Below are positions 49,227 to 57,250 of a stretch of 64,000 nt of DNA, in pieces (position 1 is the first letter of the stretch; each line of letters opens with the position of its first letter). Under the pieces are notes generated by a model, which made no database searches, had not been told where the DNA came from, and saw only the letters and a program-made list of their open reading frames with translations. This DNA comes from Ralstonia pickettii DTP0602 (GTDB lineage: Bacteria > Pseudomonadota > Gammaproteobacteria > Burkholderiales > Burkholderiaceae). The position numbers and the translations under genes were made by a program. The stretch lies in assembly GCA_000471925.1 (NCBI GenBank), contig CP006667.1:3844001-3908000 (forward strand). Reading direction: 5' to 3'.

Positions 49227-49285
49227 ATCAGGCGCAGCCGTACATCAGGCGCGCATGGCATGCGGTTGGCTGCGGCACGTGCCCG

Positions 49286-50386
49286 TCAGGGCTTGCCGGC
49301 CGGATAGACCTGCTCCCAGTCCTGCTTCATGCTCACCACGGTCCAGCCCTTCGCCCGGGCCATGTCCAGTGCCTTGTCGAGCTTGCCCACCTTGGACTGG
49401 CGGTCATAGGCGAACTCGCGCTCGGCGTCGTCGTGATGCACCAGCACGGCCATGCACGCGCCGTCGCCGCCGGTGGTGTACTCGAGCATCTGCAGGTCAC
49501 CGTCGGAATTGCCCACCGCCAGGATCGGCCGGCGGCCGATATGGCGATAGATGCCGACCGGCTTGCCGGGACCGTCATCGATAAAGTCGAGCCTGGCATC
49601 GCGCACCAGCACCGGCTTGCCGTCGCGCACCATGTAGCGCACCGCCTGCGAGGAGCCGATTACCTGCTCGGGCGGGATGCCATACACCACCTGACTCCAC
49701 GGCCGCATGAAGTCGATCGTGCCGCCGGAAACGATGTAGGTCTTGAAGCCGTTATCGCGCAGGTAGTTCAGCAACTCGAGCTGCGGCTGGTAAACCAGCT
49801 CGGTAAAGGGCCGGTTGAATTTGGGATGGCGTGCCTTGGCCAGCCAGTCGCGGATGGTACGGTCGTACTCGTCCACGCTCATGCCGCTGTTGGCCTTGGC
49901 GATCAGCGCGGCGACCTGCTTCTCGTTGCGCATCAGGGCCTGCATGTCGTTGGCCATCAACGCCTTGAACGCCGGGTTGTTGCGCCACTCAGGATGCTGC
50001 GGCGCGGCGGCCCTGACCTGGTCGAGCAGGAAGAAGAACTGGAAATACAGCGGCTGTTCGCTCCACAGCGTGCCGTCGTTGTCGAACACCGCCACGCGCG
50101 CTTCAGGCGGCACGAAGGCGGGCGAGCCCGGGCGCGTCACGTCGGCGACGAACTTCAGCAGGGCCTGGCGGACGGCGCCGTCGCGCCAGGATGGCAGCGC
50201 CTGCGCGCCTGGCTGCGCCGCTTGCGGTGCAGCAGCCGGCGGCGCCTGGCTGGTGGCCGGCGCGGTGCAGCCGGCAAGCTGCAGTCCGGCCAGCGCGAGC
50301 GCGGCAGCCAGCGCGGCGATGGCCTTGCGCGGGGCTCCGATGCGCCAGGCACCGGCACCGGAAGTACGGGATGCGGGCGTGCCCAT
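49286..50386 (-). CDS. HAD-superfamily phosphatase, predicted lipoprotein
   Basis: A 366-residue protein. The signal ends in the lipobox LAGLQLAGC (Cys about residue 40). The mature part has all four HAD motifs: VFDNDGTLW (nucleophile Asp), YIVSGGTIDFM, a Lys in the region DGKPV..., and ILAVGNSDGDLQML. It acts as a phosphatase on an unknown substrate, probably outside the cytoplasm. ATG 50386 is chosen because AGGAG lies 8 bases upstream; GTG 50395 is less likely. It lies between FGE and sulfatase genes. Confidence 0.88.
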   Translation of the reverse strand: MGTPASRTSGAGAWRIGAPRKAIAALAAALALAGLQLAGCTAPATSQAPPAAAPQAAQPGAQALPSWRDGAVRQALLKFVADVTRPGSPAFVPPEARVAVFDNDGTLWSEQPLYFQFFFLLDQVRAAAPQHPEWRNNPAFKALMANDMQALMRNEKQVAALIAKANSGMSVDEYDRTIRDWLAKARHPKFNRPFTELVYQPQLELLNYLRDNGFKTYIVSGGTIDFMRPWSQVVYGIPPEQVIGSSQAVRYMVRDGKPVLVRDARLDFIDDGPGKPVGIYRHIGRRPILAVGNSDGDLQMLEYTTGGDGACMAVLVHHDDAEREFAYDRQSKVGKLDKALDMARAKGWTVVSMKQDWEQVYPAGKP

Positions 50387-50424
50387 GACGGTCACTCCTA
50401 ATGGTCCGTCGCGCGCGGGCGCGA

Positions 50425-51681
50425 CTACTGCGCCGCGGCTGCCTGCGGCTGGCCGGCGTTGGCGAGCTGTGCCTGCTTCTGCAGCGCGGCCCAGCGGCTG
50501 TCGTCCATCACCAGCCGGAAGCCCAGGTGCGACATGCTGTTATAGGGATCGGTCCCGCGTCGCGCGCTGGGCCGGTAGCTGAGGCAGAAATCCTCGTTGC
50601 ACAGGAACGAGCCGCCGCGCGTGACGCGCTTGGGCGCGTTGACCGGCACGCCGGGCTCGCTCGGGTCCCACGAGGCCAGCGGCCCGGTCGGGTCTTCGAT
50701 CGCCTGGGCCTTGCCGGCCTCGCGCCGGAACTGGTCGGCGCGGTACCAGTCGGCCACCCATTGCCAGGCATTGCCAGTCATGTCGGCCAAGCCATAGCCG
50801 TTGGGCGGGAAGGTGCCGACCGGGCTGGTGCCGATGGCGCCGCCGGCCTTGGGGCTGACCACCGGGAATGGCTGGCTCTGCTGGCCCTGCCAGACATTGG
50901 CCATCTGCTTGTCGTCCGGCGCGAACTGGTCGCCCCAGGCGTAGGTGGCCTGCTCCAGCCCGCCGCGCGCGGCAAGCTCCCATTCGGCTTCGGTGGGCAG
51001 CCGCTTGCCAACCCACTTGGCATAGGCGAGCGCGTCTTCATACGAGACCTGCACCACCGGGTGGTTGTCCTTGCCCTCGATCGAGCTGCCGGGCCCGCCC
51101 GGATGGCGCCAGTCGGCGCCGGACACATAGCGCCACCAGCGCGAGTAATCGCGCAGCGGCACCGGCTGCGCGGTGCCGACAAAAACCATGCCGCCGGGCA
51201 CCATGGCACTCGCCGGTGGGCGCGGCGTGCCGGGCGGCAGCTGGACTTTCAGGGTTTCCCATTCGGGCGGGCGCTCGGCCGTGGTTACATAGCCGGTGGC
51301 CTCGACGAACTTGCGGAACTCCGCATTGGTGACGTGGTGCTTGTCCATCCAGAACGGATGCACACGCACCTTGTGTGCCGGCTTCTCGTTGGCCTGCGCC
51401 ATCTTGCTGTCGCTGCCCATCAGGAATTCGCCGCCGGGGACATGCACCATGCCGAGCGGGCCGCGCTTGCCGTCGCCTTCGGTCACAGTGGGCGCGTGGT
51501 TCGTGCGCGAATGCGCATACCACCAGCTGGCGCCTGCGCCCGCCGCCACGCCGGCGCAGGCCAGCAAGGCGATCAGCACCTTGCGCCGCAACTGCGGCGC
51601 TGCAGCAGAGGCGGGCAATGCCTGCTGCGTGCCGGGGCCGACGGCCTGCGCCCGCCGCCCGTTTCGCGTGCCATCCCCCAT
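50425..51681 (-). CDS. membrane-anchored formylglycine-generating enzyme (FGE/SUMF1)
   Basis: A 418-residue FGE-sulfatase family protein. An N-terminal helix (KVLIALLACAGVAAGAGASWWY, about residues 35-56) anchors it; the catalytic domain starts at GMVHVPGGEFLMGSD. VSYEDALAYAKWVGKRLPTEAEWELAARGG and RVTRGGSFLCNEDFCLSYRPSARRG are diagnostic. The latter contains the two copper-binding active-site Cys spaced C-x4-C as in true aerobic FGE. It should oxidise the CTAGR Cys of the co-encoded sulfatase. ATG 51681 follows GGAGGAA. It heads the gene train. Confidence 0.92.
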   Translation of the reverse strand: MGDGTRNGRRAQAVGPGTQQALPASAAAPQLRRKVLIALLACAGVAAGAGASWWYAHSRTNHAPTVTEGDGKRGPLGMVHVPGGEFLMGSDSKMAQANEKPAHKVRVHPFWMDKHHVTNAEFRKFVEATGYVTTAERPPEWETLKVQLPPGTPRPPASAMVPGGMVFVGTAQPVPLRDYSRWWRYVSGADWRHPGGPGSSIEGKDNHPVVQVSYEDALAYAKWVGKRLPTEAEWELAARGGLEQATYAWGDQFAPDDKQMANVWQGQQSQPFPVVSPKAGGAIGTSPVGTFPPNGYGLADMTGNAWQWVADWYRADQFRREAGKAQAIEDPTGPLASWDPSEPGVPVNAPKRVTRGGSFLCNEDFCLSYRPSARRGTDPYNSMSHLGFRLVMDDSRWAALQKQAQLANAGQPQAAAAQ

Positions 51682-51986
51682 GGGGCTTCCTCCGCCAATG
51701 ACAAAAGGTGCATCGAGCACCTGCGGCTATCGTCACAGAAAGGTTAGGGAAACGGAATTTAGATTTCTTGCCACGCGAGTTGAATTATTTCAGGACTCGC
51801 AGCCGTCCCGCGTCGTCCTCTCCGGGTAAATACCGGCCGCCGGCTCGTCCATCCCGCCGATGTGCGGGCGTTGCGGCCGCCCGTACGCTGCGCGAAGCCG
51901 TCGCCGCTGCCAGACAGCAGCGCGCCATGCACCGCCCGCCATGCGGATGGGCCGTCCACAGGACGCCAATACCAGGAGGAAACACG
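51682..51986. other. divergent intergenic region
   Basis: The gap holds promoters for the FGE train (minus) and the Bug-type gene (plus). No clear operator was found. Ribosome binding sites lie at both ends (GGAGGAA on minus, AGGAGG at 51974-51979 on plus). Confidence 0.4.
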
Positions 51987-52979
51987 ATGCAATCTGACCG
52001 ACGCAAAGCCCTGCAGTTGCTGGGCGCAGGTTCCCTCGCCGCCGCCGCTCCGACGCTCTGGCTCGGCCAAGCACGGGCCCAGTCAACCTATCCTGCGCGG
52101 CCGGTGCGGCTCGTGGTGCCCTACCCGCCCGGCGGAGCCACCGATGTGCTGGCGCGCACCCTTGGCGATCCGCTCGGAAAACTCTGGCAGCGCCCCGTGA
52201 TCGTGGAGAACCGGCCTGGGGTGGGTGGCATGATCGGCGCGGACGCGGTCGCCAAGGCGCAGCCCGACGGCTACACGCTGCTGCTGGCGCTGCCCAGCCT
52301 GGTGCAGACGCCCTATATGGTGGCCAAGCCTCCGTTCGATCCGCTGCGCGACCTCGCCACCATCAGCCAGCTGTGCACGACCCACCTCGTGCTGGCCGCC
52401 AACGGCGCCATGCCGCGCACGCTGCCGGAGGTGGTCGCGCTGGCAAGGTCCCAGCCCGAAAAATATTCCTATGGCACCTACGGCATCGGCACCGGCGCCC
52501 ATCTCTATATGCTGGTCTTCTGCAAGGCTGCGGGCGCCGCGCTCGTCCATGTTCCATACAAAGGCGAGGCCCCGATCGCCAACGACCTGATCGGCGGCCA
52601 GATCTCGATGGGAACGCTGTCGCCGATGACGGTGCGACAGCACGCGCGCAGCGGCAAGATCGTGCCGCTGGCTGTCACCGGCAATAGCCGCGCCCCGATG
52701 CTGCCGGATGTGCCAACGTTCCTGGAGCTCGGCTACAAAGGGCTGGACGGCCCCGCATGGATGGGCCTGTTCACCACGGCTGGCACGCCCCCGGCCATCG
52801 TCGCGAAGATTTCGGCAGACGTCGAAACAGTGATGGCCGCGCCCGAGATCCGGCAGCGCATGGCCGACCTGGGGTTGATCGTCAAAACGTCGCGGCCGGC
52901 GGCGTTTGCGGCAGTGGCGAAGGCAGACCAGGCGTACTGGGGCGGCGTGATCAAGGAGTACAACATCCGGCTGGATTGA
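51987..52979 (+). CDS. Bug/TctC-family solute-binding protein
   Basis: A 330-residue periplasmic binding protein of the Bug family, abundant in Cupriavidus, Bordetella and Ralstonia. The signal has a twin-Arg-like RRKALQLLGAGSLAAAAPTL. The mature domain begins YPARPVRLVVPYPPGGATDVLAR, then ENRPGVGGMIGADAVAKAQPDGYTLLL, VPYKGEAPIANDLIGGQI and MLPDVPTFLELGYKGLDG. The ligand, often a carboxylate, cannot be read. No TctA/TctB membrane partners lie near. Confidence 0.94.
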   Translation: MQSDRRKALQLLGAGSLAAAAPTLWLGQARAQSTYPARPVRLVVPYPPGGATDVLARTLGDPLGKLWQRPVIVENRPGVGGMIGADAVAKAQPDGYTLLLALPSLVQTPYMVAKPPFDPLRDLATISQLCTTHLVLAANGAMPRTLPEVVALARSQPEKYSYGTYGIGTGAHLYMLVFCKAAGAALVHVPYKGEAPIANDLIGGQISMGTLSPMTVRQHARSGKIVPLAVTGNSRAPMLPDVPTFLELGYKGLDGPAWMGLFTTAGTPPAIVAKISADVETVMAAPEIRQRMADLGLIVKTSRPAAFAAVAKADQAYWGGVIKEYNIRLD

Positions 52980-53050
52980 GCGGATACGCAGCAAGGCCGC
53001 GCCGGGCGGCCGCGCATCGTAGCGCGTCGCCGCGGGCCCGAACATCACTC

Positions 53051-53063
53051 AATTGCAGCAATT
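53051..53063. promoter_or_regulatory. 13-base perfect palindrome
   Basis: AATTGC-A-GCAATT is a perfect palindrome between the Bug-type gene and the chemotaxis gene. Its role is unknown. Confidence 0.3.
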
Positions 53064-53117
53064 TGTGTAGGGTGTTGCGCCGGCCCGCCACGCGCAAACA
53101 TGACCCGGCCGAATCGA

Positions 53118-53123
53118 TATAAT
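53118..53123 (+). promoter_or_regulatory. consensus -10 box upstream of the MCP gene
   Basis: TATAAT lies 120 bases before the MCP start. The -35 is poor (CAAACA at 53095-53100), so activation may need a protein. Confidence 0.35.
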
Positions 53124-53132
53124 CAGCCGCAC

Positions 53133-53186
53133 AGAACAATAGAACAAAAGAACAAAAGAACAAAAGAACAAAAGAACAGAACAATA
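53133..53186 (+). repeat. octanucleotide tandem repeat (AGAACAAA)
   Basis: Four perfect AGAACAAA units (53141-53172) are flanked by degenerate units AGAACAAT and AGAACAGA/AGAACG-type sequence. The tract is AT-rich in a GC-rich genome and lies between the -10 box and the MCP start codon. An upstream ATG at 53100 reads through it in frame with the MCP; changes in copy number would break that frame. Confidence 0.85.
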
Positions 53187-53237
53187 AGAACGCCGGACGG
53201 GGATGCTGCGTCTTCTCGATTTACGCTGCGAGGGAAT

Positions 53238-54788
53238 ATGACCAGCACTGACCATGCCCTGTCCGGACGCCTGTCCGCGACCGTCCCTGCCCGCCGTGCC
53301 GCGGGCGTTTCATTTGCATCGCCGGCCGCGCCGCTGCTGAAGGGGGTCTACAGGCGCTCAGACCAGTTGATGACGGCGGTGCTGTGGATCCTGTGCATGC
53401 TGTCGCTGATCGTCGGCAACCATTACGGATCGCTGGACCTGACGCTCACCGTCGGCCTGCCGATGGCGCTGCTCGGCACGCTGATGGCCATCACCCTCTC
53501 GGCCCACATGGCCACGCGACTGACGATGGGGGTCTTGCTGATGGCCTTTGCCGCCCTGCTGATCCACCAGGCGCGCGGGCAGACCGAGTTCCACTTCCTG
53601 GTGTTCGTGTCGCTGTCGCTGCTGCTGGCCTACCGCGACTTCCGCGTGATCCTGCTGGCGGCGGCGGTAATCGCGGTGCAGCACCTGAGCTTCAACTTCT
53701 TCCAGCAGTGGGGTTGGAATGCGATCTGCTTCACCCATCCCAGCTTCAACATGGTGCTGTTCCATGCCGCCTTCGTAGTGGCGCAGACCGGCGTGCTGTG
53801 TGCGATCGCCTGGCGGCTGGAGCGCGACGCACGCTCCACCGACGAACTCAGCGCGCTGGCCGCGGGCATCGAGCGCGAACCCGGTTACCTGACGCTGCGC
53901 GCCGACGGGCACGAGCCCGACAGCGACTTCGCCCGCGCCTTCCGCAAGACGCTCGACACCGTGCGCCAGACGCTGCTGCAGGTGCGCCACGCCGCCGCCA
54001 GCGTGGCCGATGCCGCCGGCAATATCCTGGACACCAGCGCCACCGTCGCGCGTCGCACCGAAGACCAGGCACGCACCGTCGAGCACACCATGCAGGACAT
54101 GCGCACGCTGACGCAAACCGTCCGCGCAAGCGCCGACCAGGCGCGCGGCGCCTGCGAGCTGGCCGAGGCGTCGAGCGCCGTGGTCGCGCGCGGCAGCGGC
54201 GAAATCCTGTCGGTCATCCGCACCATGGGCGAAATCAACGATGCCTGCGACAAGATCACCGAGATCATCGGCGTGATCGATAGCATCGCCTTCCAGACCA
54301 ACATCCTGGCCCTCAACGTGGCGGTGGAAGCAGCACGTGCGGGGGAGCATGGCAAGGGCTTCGCGGTGGTGGCCGGCGAAGTCCGGCAGCTGGCGCATCG
54401 GTGCGGCGCGGCGGCCAAGGAGATCCGGGAGCTGATCAGCACCTCGGTCGAACGCGCGCGCACCGGCGCCGAGCTGGTCGGCCATACCGGGCAGACGATG
54501 AACGAGGTGGTGGCCAGCATCGGCAAGCTCGCGACGCTTGTGGAAGAGCTGGCAACGCTGGGAGACAGCCAGCGCAGCGGCATCGAGGGCATGGCCCGAC
54601 GCGTGGCGGAAATCCAGGAAGCGTTTCGGGAGAATGCGGCGGTGGTGGCCGGCGCGGCCGAGGCGGCGCGGGCGCAGCGGGGCCAGACGGAGGGGTTGAG
54701 CCGGGCGGTGGGAGTGTTCCGGTTGGATAGCCACGGAGGGGCGAGGTCGACGCGGGGCCTCTTCACCCTTTTTTCACACCTTTTTTGA
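53238..54788 (+). CDS. methyl-accepting chemotaxis protein with multi-helix membrane domain
   Basis: A 516-residue chemoreceptor. The N-terminal 40-200 region has about six hydrophobic helices (LMTAVLWILCMLSLIVG, VGLPMALLGTLMAITLSAHM, RLTMGVLLMAFAALLIH, HFLVFVSLSLLLAYRDFRVI, NMVLFHAAFVVAQTGVLCAI) and no large periplasmic domain. The C-terminal signalling domain has the hairpin tip KITEIIGVIDSIAFQTNILALNVAVEAARAGEHGKGFAVVAGEVRQLA (in pieces), as in MCPs. A membrane-embedded sensor suggests it senses membrane-linked signals such as redox. ATG 53238 with AGGGA upstream is favoured. Confidence 0.92.
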   Translation: MTSTDHALSGRLSATVPARRAAGVSFASPAAPLLKGVYRRSDQLMTAVLWILCMLSLIVGNHYGSLDLTLTVGLPMALLGTLMAITLSAHMATRLTMGVLLMAFAALLIHQARGQTEFHFLVFVSLSLLLAYRDFRVILLAAAVIAVQHLSFNFFQQWGWNAICFTHPSFNMVLFHAAFVVAQTGVLCAIAWRLERDARSTDELSALAAGIEREPGYLTLRADGHEPDSDFARAFRKTLDTVRQTLLQVRHAAASVADAAGNILDTSATVARRTEDQARTVEHTMQDMRTLTQTVRASADQARGACELAEASSAVVARGSGEILSVIRTMGEINDACDKITEIIGVIDSIAFQTNILALNVAVEAARAGEHGKGFAVVAGEVRQLAHRCGAAAKEIRELISTSVERARTGAELVGHTGQTMNEVVASIGKLATLVEELATLGDSQRSGIEGMARRVAEIQEAFRENAAVVAGAAEAARAQRGQTEGLSRAVGVFRLDSHGGARSTRGLFTLFSHLF

Positions 54789-55543
54789 CATAAGTGTCAG
54801 AGGGCCGCTGCTGTGCATACAACACCCCATCTAGGCATTTATATCGTTGTTGTTAGTTATTTTTAATACTGATATGCATTAAGTTTCATTCTTGCAACCG
54901 CTTGGCCAGCCCGCCTCTTTCATCCTGACCACCGATGGCCTCAGCCAAAAGACTGAGTTGCGGTCACCCCTGCACATGGACCGCCCGATGTCTATCCACA
55001 CTTTGTCCTAGAACAACAGCCTGATCCGGTACCTTTGGGGCACTCCCCTCATACCGCCTCTGTTCTGTCCCCGATATCGCCTTCTGCAAGTCCGGAACAG
55101 GCCCGATGCATTCCTGACGAGGCCCCGGATACCCGACATAGCCCGATATGGATGGCGCGCGCTGCAAGCCAGCGCCTGCAATGCCACCTTTCAATGCGGC
55201 CATCTGCTGTGCAGTGCGGCATTGCGCACGCTTCGATATTGACATCACGATTTCCCCGCCAGTCCAAGTAACAACGCTGCAACCGCACATACGGCGGCGG
55301 CCGGTGCCCAGCCTTGTCGGCGACTAAGAATTCACAATGAATTCAACGAACTAGAAACCGCTGGCACAACCATCGCTCTCTTATGACGCGGCGTGCATAT
55401 CGCGACATAACGAAACTGTGATCCCGGGCGGCAGGCATCCGCGGCGCCTCTCCTGCGGCAAGCGTAGGACGGGCGATCTGACAGGCAGATCGTCCGCCGA
55501 CGCACCGGCGAGACTCCCTTTGCAGGACAAGAGAGAGACCGAC
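54789..55543. other. 755-base intergenic region before the exopolysaccharide locus
   Basis: AT-rich near 54820-54900. A short TGACA-TAAG-TGTCA inverted repeat overlaps the end of the MCP gene (54786-54799). Weak frames exist, for example minus-strand 54964-55290, with no recognisable domain. A hairpin lies at 55471-55495. The region probably carries the promoter and leader of the wecB-led locus. Confidence 0.45.
55471..55495 (+). promoter_or_regulatory. hairpin or operator upstream of wecB
   Basis: GGGCGATCTG-ACAGG-CAGATCGTCC has 9 of 10 Watson-Crick pairs and one G-T wobble. It lies about 50 bases before wecB, in the probable leader. Confidence 0.4.
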
Positions 55544-56725
55544 ATGCCGAAGAAAGTCCTCGCTGTATTCGGGACCCGTCCCGAGGCCATCAAGATGGCA
55601 CCGCTGATTCACCGGCTGCGGGAATCCAGCAATTTCGAGTTGCGGGTCTGCGTCACCGGACAGCACCGGCAGATGCTGGACCAGGTACTTCGGCTCTTCG
55701 AGATCGTGCCGGACTTTGACCTCAACGTGATCAGCCAGGGGCAGAGCCTGTCCGACATCACGACGCGCGTGCTGTCAGGCGTGCACACGGTGCTGGACCG
55801 CTTCCTGCCTGAAGCCTTGCTGGTCCACGGCGACACCACCACCACGCTGGCCGCCACGCTCGCGGCCTTCTATCGCAACGTCGCGATCGGGCATGTTGAA
55901 GCGGGACTGCGCACCGGCAATCTCAGCGCCCCCTGGCCGGAAGAGATGAACCGGCGCGTGACCGACGTGATGGCGTCCTGGCATTTCGCGCCAACGCTAC
56001 AGGCACAGGAAACGCTGCTGCGCGAAGGCGTCGATCCGGTACGCATCAGCCTGACCGGCAACACCGGCATCGACGCGCTGCTGCAAGTCAAGGCCCGGCT
56101 GGACGCCGATGCCGAAATGCGGTGCCGGCTGGCGAGCCAGTACCCCTTCCTGGACGAGACGCGGCGGATGGTGCTGGTGACCGGACACCGGCGCGAGAAC
56201 TTCGGTACACCTTTCGAACGCCTGTTCACCGCGCTGCGCACGCTGGCGGACCGCAATGCGGATATCCAGATCGTCTATCCGGTGCATCTGAACCCGTGCG
56301 TGCAGGGCCCCGTGCAGGCGATCCTGAGCGGGCACCCGAACATCCACCTGATCGATCCCCAGGACTACCTGCCGTTCGTGTTCCTGATGTCGCGCGCCTA
56401 CCTGATCGTCACCGACTCCGGTGGCATCCAGGAGGAGGCGCCGGCCTTGGGCAAGCCGGTGCTGGTGACGCGGGAAACCACCGAGCGGCCGGAAGCCGTG
56501 GCCGCCGGTACCGCACGGCTGGTCGGCACCGACCCTGCTCGCCTCATCGCCACCGCGGAGCAGTTGCTGAACGACCCCGAGGAATATGCCTGCATGTCGC
56601 GCGCGCACAACCCGTTCGGCGACGGCCGCGCCAGCGAACGCATCGTCTTTGCGCTGCAGGCGGCGTCCCCGGAAGCGTATCGGGAATGTGGCGAGTCGGC
56701 CGATGCCGGCGTCGTCAGTCTGTAG
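55544..56725 (+). CDS. wecB: UDP-N-acetylglucosamine 2-epimerase (non-hydrolysing)
   Basis: Interconverts UDP-GlcNAc and UDP-ManNAc, giving a sugar donor for surface polysaccharides. The 393-residue protein has [70 protein letters not shown] and [19 protein letters not shown], all diagnostic. It heads the plus-strand exopolysaccharide locus. ATG 55544 follows GAGAGAGACC. It could also serve another pathway; no wecC lies in view. Confidence 0.96.
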   Translation: MPKKVLAVFGTRPEAIKMAPLIHRLRESSNFELRVCVTGQHRQMLDQVLRLFEIVPDFDLNVISQGQSLSDITTRVLSGVHTVLDRFLPEALLVHGDTTTTLAATLAAFYRNVAIGHVEAGLRTGNLSAPWPEEMNRRVTDVMASWHFAPTLQAQETLLREGVDPVRISLTGNTGIDALLQVKARLDADAEMRCRLASQYPFLDETRRMVLVTGHRRENFGTPFERLFTALRTLADRNADIQIVYPVHLNPCVQGPVQAILSGHPNIHLIDPQDYLPFVFLMSRAYLIVTDSGGIQEEAPALGKPVLVTRETTERPEAVAAGTARLVGTDPARLIATAEQLLNDPEEYACMSRAHNPFGDGRASERIVFALQAASPEAYRECGESADAGVVSL

Positions 56726-56811
56726 CGAAAGACAAGGTTCAGAAAAATCAGCGGCCCAGCGCACCAGTACCCAGGCCCGGCCTGGCCGCTTCAAGCAAGA
56801 GGAGCAAGTCA

Positions 56812-57165
56812 ATGAAGCGCTCACGTATGACACGGTTTGCGGCAGCGGCAACAGCGGTGCTCTTCACCGCCTCCCTTGCCTCGGCGCCCGCCCATGCCGC
56901 ACTGACCCAGGATGCCGCCGCGGTGGCGGCCGAGACCCCGCTCTATCTCCCGGCGAGTCCGGCGGATCCCGGCGGGTTGCTGGGCTATGACCACAGCTTC
57001 CAGATCGACTTTGCGTACGAGGCGGAGAAGGGCAAGAACAAGGCAGCCCTCAAGGCCCTCAAGGATGAGCTGAAGGCGAGGAAGCCCAAGAAGCTCAAGG
57101 CCGGAGCCAAGGTGAAGGCGGGCACATACACGCTCGCGCCGGCGCCTGGAGCCGAACCGGACTGA
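56812..57165 (+). CDS. small secreted protein of unknown function
   Basis: A 117-residue protein with a clear signal peptide (MKRSRMTRFAAAATAVLFTASLASAPAHA, in parts) and a mature part with DHSFQIDFAYEAEKGKNKAALKALKDELKARKPKKLKAG, which is highly charged. A C-terminal KVKAGTYTLAPAPGAEP follows. I do not recognise it. AGGAGCAAG at 56799 supports the ATG. It lies between wecB and the deacetylase-like gene and is probably part of the same unit. Confidence 0.75.
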   Translation: MKRSRMTRFAAAATAVLFTASLASAPAHAALTQDAAAVAAETPLYLPASPADPGGLLGYDHSFQIDFAYEAEKGKNKAALKALKDELKARKPKKLKAGAKVKAGTYTLAPAPGAEPD

Positions 57166-57250
57166 CCGGCTCTGCATGCTCGCGTACGTCGATGCGCCGC
57201 GGCGTTTTGCACACCGAGGCAACTTGTAGTCATCGCGCTGGGAGAAGACC

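Noticed and set aside
53133..53186. CRISPR-like repeat
   Set aside because: Units of 8 bp are directly joined with no spacers; it is a simple tandem repeat.
54964..55290. Minus-strand 108-codon frame upstream of wecB
   Set aside because: An internal ATG has a fair GGGGAA, but codon use and composition give no support and no domain is seen.
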